Assembly: GCF_004664715.2 (NCBI RefSeq)
Contig: NC_051063.1
Coordinates: 67,791,518 to 67,855,517, forward strand
Origin: Peromyscus leucopus
Taxonomy: Eukaryota; Chordata; Mammalia; Rodentia; Cricetidae
Direction: 5' to 3'
DNA length: 64,000 nucleotides
Shown one piece after another: positions 1 to 10,712 of this stretch. The notes beneath the pieces are model-generated. The model saw only the letters and a list, made by a program, of their open reading frames with translations, had not been told where the DNA came from and made no database searches. Each line of letters begins with the position of its first letter. Positions within the stretch are counted from its first letter, which is position 1. The translations under genes were made by a program, and so were the position numbers.

Positions 1-744
1 GTACCATTACCATAAAGGTCAAGCACATCACTCTAGAAAGTTCTGCTGTGCCCCTTGTGATTTTTCCTATCTCCTCTTTAAGTGCCTAACCCTTCCCATC
101 TCTAGTGAACAACAGTCACTCCCATCTCTCAAGAGTCACACTGATGGGACCAGGAGACTATATCCCACCCTGCCCAACACCTCTCACAATGCCCATTATG
201 CTGAAATTCAACCACAGGGTTGCGTGTGGCAGTACTTGTTCCTTTAAATTTCTGGGTCACACTCTATGGTGTGGATACTCTATGGCATGATTTCCATTTA
301 ATGAATGTCTGGGTTGCTTCCAGCATGAGGTTATCACAAGCAATCACCCTGCTCTCTGTGATGTGCAGATGCCTTTGGGTGAGAACAGTGCTGTTTCTTT
401 CAGGTGACTATCTAGATGCAGCATGGCTAAGGCTGACCATAGGTGTGTGTTTACTATCTTAAGAAACTTCAGAGCTATTTTCTGATGGCTGTGCTTTTAT
501 ATTTCTACAAGCCATGTGGGAAGGTCAGGTTGCTGCATACGTTTGCCTGTGGATATGCTCTGTTGTTTAGCTATTCCAGTGGGTGTGTGGTGGTAAATCA
601 CTTCAGTTTTCATTTACATTTCCCTAATGCCAAATGATGCTGAGCATCTCCTAATGCCTGTAACAGTGTAACTGCCACCCATAAATCTTCTTTGGTGATG
701 TCTATTAAAACCTTGTGTTTGTTTGTATCTATATATCTGTATCA

Positions 745-793
745 TTTATCTATCTATCTATCTATCTATCTATCCATCCATCTATCTATCTAC
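745..793. repeat. (TATC)n tetranucleotide microsatellite
   Basis: Tandem TATC units with a few CATC and TACC variants, lying inside the antisense L1 relic and directly upstream of a decayed B1. Confidence 0.9.
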
Positions 794-810
794 CTATATT
801 TCATTATATA

Positions 811-910
811 GGTAGACCATTATGTATAGGCTGGCCTTGAACTCACAGAGATCCACTTGTATTTGGCTCCCAAGGCTGGGATTATAAGTGTGCTCCACCA
901 CCCTTGGCTC
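811..910 (-). mobile_element. B1 SINE fragment, antisense
   Basis: Carries the antisense B1 signature 'ggctggccttgaactcacag' followed by 'gctgggattataagtgtgct'. It is 5'/3' shortened and diverged. It splits the surrounding L1 relic, so it inserted later. Confidence 0.8.
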
Positions 911-1083
911 ATTAAAATCTTTTGCCCAGTTTGTAATGTTTGCTATCCATATCTAGAATAAAACTGATTTTCATGCATTAACTTTATATCCTGAAACCAC
1001 ACAAAATTATTTGCTCTAGTGTTTTCTGTCTTAATTGGTAGATATTATGGAGTCAACTATGTCACCTCAATCTAATGCAGCTC

Positions 1084-1256
1084 TTTGTTTGTTTTGTTTT
1101 TGTTTTTGTTTTTGTTTTTGGAGACAGGGTCTCTCTGTGTAACATCTCTGACTGTCTGGGAACTCACTCTGTAGACCAGGCTGGCCTCAAACTCACAGAG
1201 ATCCACCTGCCTCTGCCTCCCGAGTGCTGAGAAAATGATGTGCACCGCCACTGCTC
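1084..1256 (-). mobile_element. B1 SINE, antisense, with (TTTTTG)n tail
   Basis: The A-rich tail appears on the + strand as (GTTTTT)n, followed by 'ggagacagggtctctctgtg' and 'ccaggctggcctcaaactca'. It is nearly full length. The B1 left end is mutated ('gaaaatgatgtgcaccgcca'). Confidence 0.9.
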
Positions 1257-1290
1257 AGAGTCAAATACACACATACACACACAAACACTC

Positions 1291-2310
1291 TCTCTTGTTT
1301 TTACATCCTGACCACAGTTTCCTCTCCCTCCTCTCCTCCCAGTACCTGCCACCTCTCCCACTCATCCACACCTTCTCTTCATTTCTCTTCAGAAGAGGGC
1401 AGGCCTCCCATGCATATCAACCAGCCATGGTATATCAAGTTGCAGTGAGACTAGGCACCTCCTCTCCTACTAAGGCTGGACAAGGCAACCCGTTAGGAGG
1501 AAAGGGTACCAAAAGCAGGCACCAGCGTCAGAGACAGCCCCTGCTCCCACTGTTAAGAGTCCCACAAGAAGACCAAGCTACACAAGTTTCACATGTACAC
1601 AGAGTGCCCAAGTCAGTCCCATGCAGGCTCCCTGGTTGTCAGTTCAGACTCTGTGAGCCCCTTTGAGCCCAGGTTAGCTTCAGACTCTGTGAGCCCAGGT
1701 TAGCTTCAGACTCTGTGAGCCCCTATGAGCCCAGGTTAGGTTCAGATCTGTGAGCTCCTATGAGGCCAGGTTAGGTTCAGACTCTGTGAGCTCCTATGAG
1801 CCCAGGTTAGGTTCAGATCTGTGAGCTCCTATGAGCCCAGGTTAGGTTCAGACTCTGTGAGCCCCTATGAGCCCAGGTTAGGTTCAGATCTGTGAGCTCC
1901 TATGAGGCCAGGTTAGGTTCAGATCTGTGAGCTCCTATGAGCCCAAGTTAGGTTCAGATCTGTGGGCTCCTATGAGCCCAAGTTAGGTTCAGATCTGTGA
2001 GCTCCTATGAGCCCAGGTTAGGTTCAGATCTGTGAGCTCCTATGAGCCCAGGTTAGGTTTAGACTCTGTGAGCTCCTATGAGCCCAGGTTAGGTTCAGAC
2101 TCTGTGAGCTCCTATGAGCCCAGGTTAGTTGTTTCTGTGGGTTTTCTTGTGATGCCCTTGACCCCTCTGGCTCCTACAATCCTTCTTCCTCCTCTTCTGC
2201 AGGATTCCCCAAGTTTCACCTAATGTTTGACTGTGGATCTCAGCATCTGTTTCCATCAGGTGCTGATGAAGCCTCTCCGATAGCCATTGGGCTAAGCTCT
2301 TTCATATGCA
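1291..2310 (-). mobile_element. Lx-type rodent L1 3' UTR, antisense, with internal minisatellite
   Basis: Resembles the complement of the rodent Lx L1 3' UTR: 'cctgaccacagtttcctctc', 'ggcaacccgttaggaggaaa', 'cccatgcaggctccctggtt', 'gtgggttttcttgtgatgcc', 'tgcatctgtttccatca'. In the usual element the 'ctgtgagcccctatgagccc' segment occurs once; here it has expanded into a 14-unit array. No ORF survives. Family naming is from memory of the Lx consensus. Confidence 0.75.
1645..2130. repeat. Minisatellite, 14 units of 35/36 bp, derived from L1 3' UTR
   Basis: Tandem units contain 'ctgtgagctcctatgagccc' followed by 'aggttaggtt'. Two length types exist: 36 bp units with 'cagactctg' and 35 bp units with 'cagatctg'. 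Reading left to right the lengths are 36, 26 (10-bp deletion), 36, 35, 36, 35, 36, 35, 35, 35, 35, 35, 36, 35. Sequence identity between units is high, which suggests recent unequal exchange or slippage. Flanking L1 sequence on both sides contains the single-copy parent segment. Confidence 0.95.
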
Positions 2311-3080
2311 TCTTTTTAAAAAATGTCTTTCTTTCCTTTTAATGTTTTAATAGATTTTTAAAATTTTTATACTTCAGCACTGCCTCTACTGAACTCCCAC
2401 CCCCTCTCCTCCACCTCCAACTCCTGTCAGATTGATGATCTCTTCTTTATTAGTTACAGGTATGTACGCATGCATATGTATGAATGAGTGTATATATAAC
2501 CTACTGAGTCCATTTAGCTTTGTTCTCTTGTGCATGTGTCCAGTGCTGACCACCTTAGATTGGACAACCTGGGTATGAGCTTATCCCTGGAAGAGACTGG
2601 TCTCCCTCTCTCAGCAACTACTGACTTCCTTTGGCTCTTCATCTAGGAGTGGGGATGACGTGGACTTTCCCCCGTTTGCCTTGGCATCTCAGCTAGTGCC
2701 GTCATTATGCTAGTCTTGTTCGGGCAAGTATATTGTTGAGAATTCATAGGTGCAGTTTTCCTGCTGGGCCTAGGGGACACCATCTATCAGGTGGCATCCT
2801 GGGGCTCTGGCTCTTAGAATCTTTCCACCCACTCCTACATATTTTTCCCTGAGCCTTGGGTTTAGGGTTGTATTGAAGATGAATCAGCGAGGGTAACTTA
2901 TCTGCATTTTGACAGTTGTGGGTTTATTTAATTTTTTTTTTTTTGTAATGGTCTCCATCTGTTGCAAAGAAAAGCTTCTTTGATGAGGGTGTGAGCTACA
3001 CTTATCTGTAGGTGTGATGACAGGTATTTAGAAAACAGGAATTATATTGGAAAGTCGCAGTAGAAGATTCTAATTTCTTT
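2311..3080 (-). mobile_element. Second Lx-type rodent L1 3' UTR fragment, antisense
   Basis: Starts with an AT-rich 3' terminus ('ttttaatagatttttaaaat'), then reads 'cctactgagtccatttagct', 'ctgaccaccttagattggac', 'ctctcagcaactactgactt', 'atggtctccatctgttgcaa' and 'gcttctttgatgagggtgtg'. This is the order I recall for an Lx 3' UTR on the complementary strand. It abuts the preceding L1 copy, giving two tandem fragments in the same orientation. Confidence 0.7.
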
Positions 3081-4370
3081 TTTCTTGCTTGATTTCCCTG
3101 GTTAGAAACTCCTGTACACCGGGCAGAGTTGCCCTATAGAAACACGCTTAAGCCACCCATTACCAAGATGGACTCACTTGATCTTCCGTCAGGAAGGATG
3201 GTGACAGGTGGAGGGGGGACCTGGTCCTTAGGGGAGGACGGTCCTTTCTCTCATTTGTTTTCTGAGAGTGTTTTTTAAATATTAGTATTATTTAAATCAA
3301 CAATTGATGTTGGATTTTTGTTGCTGTTTTACAACCTTGAGATGAACTCAATTTTTCTTTTTTAGTCTGGGGATACAGTAAATTACATTTGACTGATTTC
3401 CAAATGTTGAGCTCTCCTTCCTTTCCGGGCTGAGCCCCACTAGGCCGTGATGTATTATTCATTCAAGTAATTTTATATTCAACTTGCTAAAATGTTGTTA
3501 AGAGTTCTTGCATATTTATTAATGAGTGATTTTGGTTCTTCATTTACTTTTTAATGTCTTTGGCTTTGTTTTTACTGGTGCAAATTCAATTTCCTTGGTT
3601 GAAATAGGATCTTCAGAATTGCCCTTCTGTCTAGTGTCGGGTTTGGTATTGACAAAATTGTTTTTAAATGTTATTTTCTTATTTCCTTTCATGCTTGTAA
3701 GATTTTTGTGCTACAATAGGTGAGTTTTTTGCTGTTCCCCATTAGACTTTGGATAACCTCATCAATTTTATTAGCCTCTATAAAAAGTGATCTTTAAACC
3801 AATTCTCTCTATAATTTTCTGCTTCCAATTTTATTGGATTTTATTCTCAGTTTAAATTTTTTCTTATACCTTACTTTAATTTTTGGGCTACTTAACTTTT
3901 TTTCTAGCTTTTCTACCTAGAAAGTTAGATTTCTGATTTCGGATTATTTTTTTTTTTTAAAGCTCTCCCTATGCTCAGCATTTAAATGCCACATTCTCCT
4001 CCACGCTTGCTTCGGCTATTGACTACACTTTCAGTGTCCTGCATTGTCATCATTGTGTATGTAGTGTGGAACACTTTCTAATCTCTCTTGGCTTTTCCTA
4101 TACCTGCCTGCTAAGAGAGGTGTTTTCCATTTCCAAGTAGTTGAGGTGCTAAAAACCCATCTTATCGTTTTGTATTTCAAACACAGTCCCACTGTGGCCT
4201 AAGTACATATGAGTCAGATGTCAGTCTTTCTCCATTAATCAGTTCTTTGTAGATCAGTGTCCATTCTCACCGCAATTGAAAGAGTCTGCTGCTGGCTGTG
4301 CTTCACTACGTGAGCAAGGTCTTCTACCTTCTCATTTATCTTCATTTTTGTCAGGAGTTCAATAGGTCCC

Positions 4371-4653
4371 TGGGGTGATTTGGAGAAGAGTGGCCCCCAT
4401 AGGCTCATGGATTTGAATGCTTGGTCATCAGGGAGTGGCACTACTTGAGAGGGATTAGGAGGTGGGCCTTGTTGGTGTAGGTGTGGCCTTGTTGGAGGAA
4501 GTGTGTCACTCCTGCCTGCCACTGTGCTTCCTGACATGATGATAATGGACTAAACCTCTGCAATTGTAAGCCAGGCCCAATAAAATCTTTTCCTTTGTAA
4601 GAGTTACCATGGTCATGGTGTCTCTTCACAGCAATAGAACAATGACTAAGACA
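4371..4653 (+). mobile_element. ERVL-MaLR solo LTR (ORR1/MT-like)
   Basis: Begins TGG and ends ACA, with 'agagtggcccccataggctc', 'gaggaagtgtgtcactcctg', 'gataatggactaaacctctg' and a polyadenylation-type 'caataaaatc'. An imperfect 5-bp target duplication is visible: GTCCC before and GTCTC after. An internal deletion removes the usual pyrimidine/TCTC segment. No internal retroviral sequence is attached, so it is a solo LTR. Confidence 0.75.
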
Positions 4654-4880
4654 GTCTCAATAGGAGTTATTGGTACCTCCAACTATGATTGTCGATTTGC
4701 CTATTATCTTTCTCTTTTTACTGTCATGTTTTCCATGCTGCATTTTGAGATGCTGTCAAGAGCACACACATCTGTGACAGCTGCACATTATTGATGCTGT
4801 GCCCTTTTGTCATTATGAAATTTCCCCTTTAATAGGGATGTGACTTTTCTTCAACTCTCTTCTGCCAGACACTAAAAAGG

Positions 4881-5090
4881 AACATGCGCAGGGTCGGGGA
4901 GGCTAAGAGAACACACCTCTCTTGCAGGGACCTGAGTTCAGTTCCCGGCACCCACACTGAGTGGCTCACAACAGTCTGGAACTCTAGCTCTAGGAGATCT
5001 GATGCCTTCTTCTGGCCTCCAAGAGGATCTACACTCATGCACACACATGTACACACACACACACATACACACACACACTTAAAAAAAAAG
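4881..5090 (+). mobile_element. B2/B3 SINE
   Basis: tRNA-derived head is diverged. The diagnostic body 'gacctgagttcagttcccgg', 'gtggctcacaacagtctgga' and 'gatctgatgccttcttctgg' is clear. It ends in a (CA)n/(ACAT)n and A-rich tail, and is inserted in the antisense L1 relic. Confidence 0.85.
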
Positions 5091-5399
5091 AAATAACTAG
5101 TTTTTGAAAGCGACATTGTAAAGGAAGGATATTATGCCTCCTATGGCCGGTTTTTGTTTTCATGTTTTATCCCCCACAACCCACTCAGGGTATGTGTTGC
5201 ATTTCTAATTTAAGCTGTTTGCATCTTTGTATGTGTGTTTAGTGCAATTATTAGTTATGCAGTAATTGGGTCTCAGTGTTTAACTTCAGTCTTTACAGAA
5301 TTAATTTTTAGTTGGCATTTTTAGCTGATTTACATTTAATATAAGTTCTATGTAGTTAGTTATAACTCCTATATTTTGCTATTTTCCCCTGTTAATTCC

Positions 5400-6458
5400 A
5401 TATGTTTGGAGGAAAAGCTAGACAAAACCAACTATTGCTCTTTGGAGGCTGGAAGACAGTTTCTCTGCCTGGTGATGGTAGTTAGAAGATGACTCACAGG
5501 TTGAGTGGCTGGACAATGGCAGAGTGTGAGTTTCTCCATGCAGCCTGTGCTAAGGTCAGGGGAGGGAGACTAGGAAGGAAAAAATACCAGATGCTTGCTA
5601 AGTGAAGAGAATCATGGAACTTATCGTGACAGTCAAGAAAGCCAGTCATCTAAAAGTCGGTGTAGGCTACAAGTCACAGCAGTTGTCCCCTCTTTATTCC
5701 TTCATCAAACATTAATTCAACAGGTATGGGCACCCTCTGTGGCAGAAGCAAGCATGGCTCCATCCCATTAAGTCAGGAGACTACTGCCACTGACAGAAAT
5801 CACGGTGACGTGTGCTCCACTGTCGGCCAGTAAGTAAAGCGGGTGCTGTGAAGTAACAGAAAAGGTCAATTCCCTGGGAAGAGGCCACAAAGGCCCTTGA
5901 CCATGAATGGGTAGAAGCAATGGATCGCCACCAGTGTGTGCTCAGCTCATTGGTGATGGGATGGAGTGTTCAGGTTCAGAGGATAAGTCCGTAGGGTACA
6001 CTGAAGCCACCAGTACATAGTACAGTGAGGGGCTTTGGCCAGATGCAGAGACCGTGGTAGGGAATAGAGAAAGAAGGGAGGCATCCTTAGCCCTGGGTGG
6101 GACAGCGCTGGGATTTCCACAACTTGACCAAAAGTCCTGTACCAGTGATGAGTGTGCTACAAAACCAGTTAATTTTATTTTCCTGTGGTGCTTCCCCTGG
6201 ACAGAGTTTCTCTGACACATGTTAAATATAACTGATGAAATTGGGCTAAAATGGATGATCCTAACTATCCATACAACGAGTCATTGCCAAATTTTCTTAT
6301 AGTCAATTTTGTTTCTATTTGAGGGGAAAATAGGTAATTAGAGAACACCAGACGTTGCCTCCAGGTTTCAGAGTGGCTCCCATCCAACCTTGGGGAGGGC
6401 TGCGGCAAAAGCCAGATGTTTAATAAAAATGTAAGTGGACAGCTACAAACGAGGGATG
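5400..6458. other. Mostly unique DNA; possible L2/MIR-age fragment at about 5690-5900
   Basis: No coding exon seen. Around 5700-5880, 'cattaattcaacaggtatgg' followed by 'gtgctgtgaagtaacagaaa' and 'gaagaggccacaaaggccct' resembles an antisense ancient L2-type 3' end, but divergence makes this a weak call. The rest is unremarkable. Confidence 0.3.
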
Positions 6459-7355
6459 CTGCAGGTACACACTGTAAGTACCCTTCTGAGGGTTACCACA
6501 GTTACACACTGTAGGCATCCTTCTCAGGGGTGGGGTACCACAGTTACACATTGCACATATCCTTACCAAAGATGGGGGTGGGTAGGTGGGCACCACAGTT
6601 ATACACTGCATGCATCCTTCTTGGGGGATACTGCAGTTACATACTGCCCACATCCTTCATGGTGGTGGTAGGGGAAGTACTGCATTTACACTGCAGGCAT
6701 TATTCATGGGGGGTACCACCGTTACACACTGCAGGCATCCTTTTTTGGGGATACCACAGTTACACACTGCAGGCATCCTTCTCGGGGGAGGTACCACAGT
6801 TACACACTATATGTGTCCTTCATGGAAGTATCATAGTTACATAATGCAAGTATCCTTCATGGGGGCACCATGGTTACACACTGCAGGCATCCTTCTTGGG
6901 GGTACCACAGTTACACACTGTAGCATCCTTCTCCAGGGGGTAACACAGTTACACACTGCATGCATACTTCTGGGGGATATCTCAGTTATACTATTCAGGC
7001 ATCCTTCATGGGGTTTGGGAGGTCCACAATTACACACTGCAAATATCCTTCATGGTGGTGGTGGTGGGGTACCACAGTTACACACTGCATGCATCCTTCA
7101 GGTTGGGTACCTCAGTTACACACTGCCGGCATCCTTTACAGAGGGGTACCACAGTTGCACACTGCATGTACCCTTCAGGGGTAGTACCTCAGTTACACAC
7201 TGAAGGCATCCTTCAGGTAGGTACCTCAGTTACACACTGCAAGCATCCTTTTGGATGATGGGGGTGGGTGGGTACCACAGCTACATGCTGCAGGCATCCT
7301 TCACAAGAAGTACCACGGTAATATACTGTAGACATCCTTCAAGATAGCTAGGGGA
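6459..7355. repeat. Minisatellite, about 22 units of 36-56 bp, core 'accacagttacacactgcag'
   Basis: Each unit has the conserved core 'accacagttacacactgcag' plus 'gcatccttc', followed by a variable G-rich spacer (GGGGGT, GGTGGTGGTGGGG and similar) that accounts for most of the length differences. I count 22 cores between 6459 and 7330. No transposon flank is recognised. Long open frames here follow from the repeat: the spacer varies but stops are rare in some frames. They are not evidence of a protein. Confidence 0.95.
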
Positions 7356-7892
7356 AAAATGCCACCAGTGCTACAAAGGTGTCTTACAATCACCTTGACC
7401 TTCTAGAAACACTGGCAGAGCCTAGAAACACGTTTATAAGTCTCTCCACCCACAGTGTTAGCCAATCCAGGAAGAGTAATGGGATGTCATCCGGGTATAA
7501 ACACTATACCTGGTACCTTGCTCTTGTCAGAGAAAGAGGTGAAGAGGAGTCCCATAAGGAATACTCCCTCTGTGCATAGGATCAGGCATCACACAGAGGA
7601 CTCTGATGCTGCCTAGAAAGGGTGAGGTGAAGTGTGGGTAACAGTGCCTCTTAAGGTCCAGAAGGATAATGAAGTTTTCTACTTTTCACATTTAAACCTT
7701 CTTTTCACAGAGTTATGCACTTTTTAATAAACAGAAAACTGGTCTAGTTGTGGAGCGACAGTCTCACAGCAAGAGCTGAAGTATCTTTTGGTTTCACAAG
7801 TACTTGCTGAGCGCCTCTCCTGGTTGGGGTGGTGGTGGCACATATCTCAGGGTCCTTGATGGTGCTCATCACTGTTAACAAGGAGAACCCCG
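7356..7892. other. Unique DNA, no recognised feature
   Basis: Normal composition, no SINE or LINE signature and no plausible exon (short frames only). Confidence 0.5.
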
Positions 7893-8059
7893 TCAGCCTG
7901 GTGTGGTGGTGGCTCAGGCTGGAGGACCTGGGTCTTAAGTCACCCTTGGTTACATAGTGAGTTGGAGGTTAGACGGGGCTGCAGAAGACCCTGTCTCAAT
8001 ATCACAAGAAGAAAGCAAAAAGCCAACACAAAAAACACAAACAGACAAACAAAAATAAT
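7893..8059 (+). mobile_element. Degenerate B1 SINE
   Basis: Reads 'cctggtgtggtggtggctca', then 'ttacatagtgagttggaggt' and 'gaagaccctgtctcaatatc', ending in an impure A-rich tail (AAACACAAACAGACAAAC). Strongly diverged from the B1 consensus. Confidence 0.65.
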
Positions 8060-9054
8060 CAAGCATCAAGAAGAAACAGGTCCCAGATTTGGGTAAAAGA
8101 CGACATTGTGTCCTCCCCATGGTGGGCTGAACTTTGCTTGTTTGGGGCTTTGGCTCGCTAACATGACTTGGCTGCAGGCTTTAGTCGGCATCCTGCAGAG
8201 GTGTTCGAGTTTACTCTGTCTGTCGCCTTTGGCTTTTTCCTTTAAGAGTTAAAAAGTGTGTGCGGGATGGAGGGGGTTGGTGGCGAAGGGGAGGGAGGTA
8301 CATTCTTGGGAAACTGCAGACGAATTCTTGAGTTGGAAATCACATTGCTAAATTCTTTGATACAAAAAAAAAAAAATAATGCTTTAAATTGTACTTTGGA
8401 CAAGATGTCCATTTTTTTGGCTCAACAAACAAACCCCAATTGTTTTTAGCTTTCTGCTCTGGCAACTCACAAAGTTTTGCCTAAACCCCTTGGAGATTTG
8501 CTGGAAAAGATTTATTTACGTTCATGCTGAAGAGCAAGCCAAGACCCGGCCGCTCTGCACATTTCAACACTCCTCTAAATTAAAAAGCTGGAGAGGCTGA
8601 GTTGGGGGGTGGGGGGAGAGGCTGGTTTGGGATTCTGCACCGAAAATGTGCTTATTTCCAGAGGGAAAGCATGGGGCTGAGGTGACCCTGGGAAGGCTCC
8701 GTGGAAGCAGCCAGAGCAGGAGAAGCACTTTGCTCGCCATGGAGTCCTGCCTCTGCTGAACACGAGTTCCACACACATGCACGTCTAGCATCCTGGTTCT
8801 GTGAGTTAAGTAGAAAGATCACAAACCACCTACCTCACGCACAAGCACAAAGAAAAACCGCAGCATTGCAGTGCCAACAAAGTAAAATGGTTGATAGACT
8901 GAGCCTGTTCCAAATACTTTATAGCTCAACTGCAGTCAGAAGGTGGACAAAGACCATCTGTGAGGAAGCATGGGGAGACACTGAGAAAGGAGGATCCAAG
9001 GAGTTTGAGACCAGCCACAGTTTTGTCACCAACTCCCTGCATCCTCCCCTCACA
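8060..9054. other. Unique DNA with a 14-A run
   Basis: No recognised repeat except an A run at about 8365-8377. The stretch 8340-8580 ('aaattgtactttggacaag', 'agatttatttacgttcatgc') is AT-rich and repeat-free and might be conserved, but nothing decisive is visible. No exon supported. Confidence 0.4.

Positions 9055-9101
<47 letters not shown>
9055..9101. repeat. (AC)n microsatellite
   Basis: Uninterrupted AC dinucleotide run of roughly 23 units. Confidence 0.95.
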
Positions 9102-9196
9102 ACAAAGCAAACAAACATAAAACCCCACATTTAATACTTAAATGATGTTTCTTCTAGATAACCCTTTAAAAAGGAAAAGAAAAAAGAAAAAGGCTT

Positions 9197-9359
9197 AGGG
9201 TCAGTAGGATGGTTCAGTAAGTAAAGGTGTTTGCCTCTAAACCTGGCAACCTGGATTTGATCCCTGGGACCTATATGGTGGAGGGGACTGACTCCTGAAA
9301 ATTGTCCTCTAACCTCCACGCATGCACAATGGCAATTGCGCGCACGCGCGCACACGTGT

Positions 9360-9400
<41 letters not shown>

Positions 9401-9430
9401 TGAATAAACCAACCAACCAATCAATCTGAT
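9197..9430 (+). mobile_element. B2/B3 SINE with alternating purine-pyrimidine 3' tail
   Basis: Body 'ggatggttcagtaagtaaag' (tRNA-like head), 'aacctggatttgatccctgg' and 'gtcctctaacctccacgcat'. The tail is GCGCGCACGCGCGC followed by (CA)n and (AACC)n. Confidence 0.85.
9337..9402. repeat. 66-bp uninterrupted alternating purine-pyrimidine tract
   Basis: Every step from 9337 to 9402 alternates pyrimidine and purine: a (CG/CA)-rich start, CACGTGTG, (CA)n, then CACGTGTG. Such tracts with CG steps are favourable for left-handed Z-DNA. Confidence 0.85.
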
Positions 9431-10390
9431 AATATAAAGCTTGATATGAACATGTCCTGGTGTATACATCTTTCCACACTGCTCGCTCACTGGGAGTCTG
9501 TCCATACACAGATCAGCGCTGAGCAGCTAAACTGCACTTGGATGTAGGTAGTGTTGTATTCACAGTTTTCTCAAGTGAAGACAGAAACAAACAAACAAAC
9601 AAGAAACCTCCCAAGTTTTGTTTAGTGTCACTGTACTGCAGTGACAGGTCCCTGGGCAGGCAGATCTCTTTAATACCCACACATGCGTGTGGTACAGTCA
9701 GAAGCCCCGGGCCCTCCCCAGAGCCCCGCTCTGATGGCCCAACTGCTTTGACGGATGGTCTCGGTGGTAGCCAATTTCCCCTGTGCTTATGTGGTATCAC
9801 CGTTCCCCTAATCACTGCACTTTATGTTTTTATTCACACGTGATCATGAATATCTCAGAGCGAAATGGGTGGAGGAAAAATCATTTCTCCAAGAAGAGGA
9901 AAAACAGCTGCTCATCTTTATTTTCCCTTTCCTGGGATGGGCAAGTGGAGCCTTGGGGTACAGATGTAGAGTGGGGCCAGAGGCTGGAGGGAGGGCCTAG
10001 GATGTTTCTCTATAGTCTTTTTTCAAGGACCATGTTAGATTTAAAAGTTTCTAACTCCATGGGATAAAAATGGCAATGTAATTCTATGAGCAGCTTTGGT
10101 CCATGTTGAAGTTATTCTAAGTGTCGAAGTGGTCCACAGTTGGAGGACAAGAGACAATTGCTCTCAGGAACGATAGAGGCACCCGTGATTCTGTTTTAAG
10201 TTTGATGGCCGTGGGACAAAGAAAACAGTTAGACTTCACAGAGTACTCTTTGCCTAAGTGGAGGAGATACAGGGGGCGTAGCCGATGGTTCGAGGTGAAA
10301 AATAATGTTCCGTCTCAAACTGCAGCACAGAGCTCCTAAATTGGGACCTGTAATCAAGCACACACCTTTAAGAGATGGCTCTTCCCAGCA
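9431..10390. other. Unique DNA, small (AAAC)n at about 9586-9603
   Basis: No exon, SINE or LINE recognised. The open frames of about 100 codons on both strands lack any familiar domain and sit in unremarkable sequence. Confidence 0.45.
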
Positions 10391-10549
10391 GCCAATGTGC
10401 CTTGTGTGGTGTCTCGTGCCTATAATCCCAGCACTGGGGAGGCTGAGGAAGGAGGACTTCTGGGAGTTCAAGGACAGCCTGGCCTTACACAGTGAGTTTC
10501 ATGCCGGCTTGGTTGTAGATTAAGACTCTTTCCTAACACTCTGTCCCCC
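10391..10549 (+). mobile_element. B1 SINE
   Basis: 'cgtgcctataatcccagcac', 'gaggctgaggaaggaggact' and 'gttcaaggacagcctggcct'. Diverged copy lying directly upstream of a second B1 in the same orientation. Confidence 0.8.
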
Positions 10550-10550
10550 A

Positions 10551-10712
10551 AGGCGTCCATGGGCATGGTGACTCATGCTTGTGATCCTAGAGCTTACAAC
10601 AGGAAGTTATGGTATGGTTCATAAGTTCAAGGCCAGACTGGGAAACGGTGAGATCCTGCCAAAATCTAACATCTAACTAACTAGCTAACTAGCTAATTAA
10701 CTAACTAACTAG
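10551..10712 (+). mobile_element. B1 SINE with (CTAA)n/(CTAG)n tail
   Basis: 'gggcatggtgactcatgctt', 'aagttcaaggccagactggg' and 'gagatcctgcc', then a CTAACTAACTAGCTAA simple tail (about 10665-10712). Forms a head-to-tail pair with the B1 at 10391. Confidence 0.7.

Larger units (their letters stand above)
210..1080 (-). mobile_element. Ancient L1 (L1M-type) ORF2/3' fragment, antisense
   Basis: The + strand reads as the complement of old mammalian L1 ORF2 3' sequence: a block equivalent to 'gtgtggata...gggttgcttcca' near 270-320, then 'catttacatttccctaatg...gatgctgagcatctcc' near 610-650, and 'cttctttggtgatgtctatt' near 688-707. The match resumes after an interruption with 'atcttttgcccagtttg' at about 917-933 and 'tatcctgaaaccacac' at about 987-1002. 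A TATC microsatellite and a B1 interrupt it. It is heavily decayed, with no open ORF2, and is a fossil. Confidence 0.7.
3330..5400 (-). mobile_element. Ancient L1 ORF2 relic, antisense, pierced by LTR and B2
   Basis: Long stretch complementary to old L1 ORF2: 'tgctaaaatgttgttaagag' near 3486, 'cctcatcaattttattagcc' near 3757, 'cactgtggcctaagtacata' near 4190, 'tttgtcattatgaaatttcc' near 4807 and 'gctgatttacatttaatata' near 5324. The order matches a single 5'-truncated antisense copy, interrupted by a MaLR LTR (4371-4653) and a B2 (4881-5090). Frames are broken throughout. The 80 bp before 3330 hold nothing recognisable. Confidence 0.65.

Noticed and set aside
1235..1666. 143-codon frame on the plus strand
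   Set aside because: Runs through a B1 and an antisense Lx L1 3' UTR; no coding signal.
1645..2130. CRISPR-like array of repeats and spacers
   Set aside because: Units are directly adjacent with no unique spacers, inside a rodent L1. It is a minisatellite.
6459..7355. CRISPR-like array (conserved core, variable spacer)
   Set aside because: Spacers are low-complexity G-rich text of varying length, not unique sequences, and the host is a rodent.
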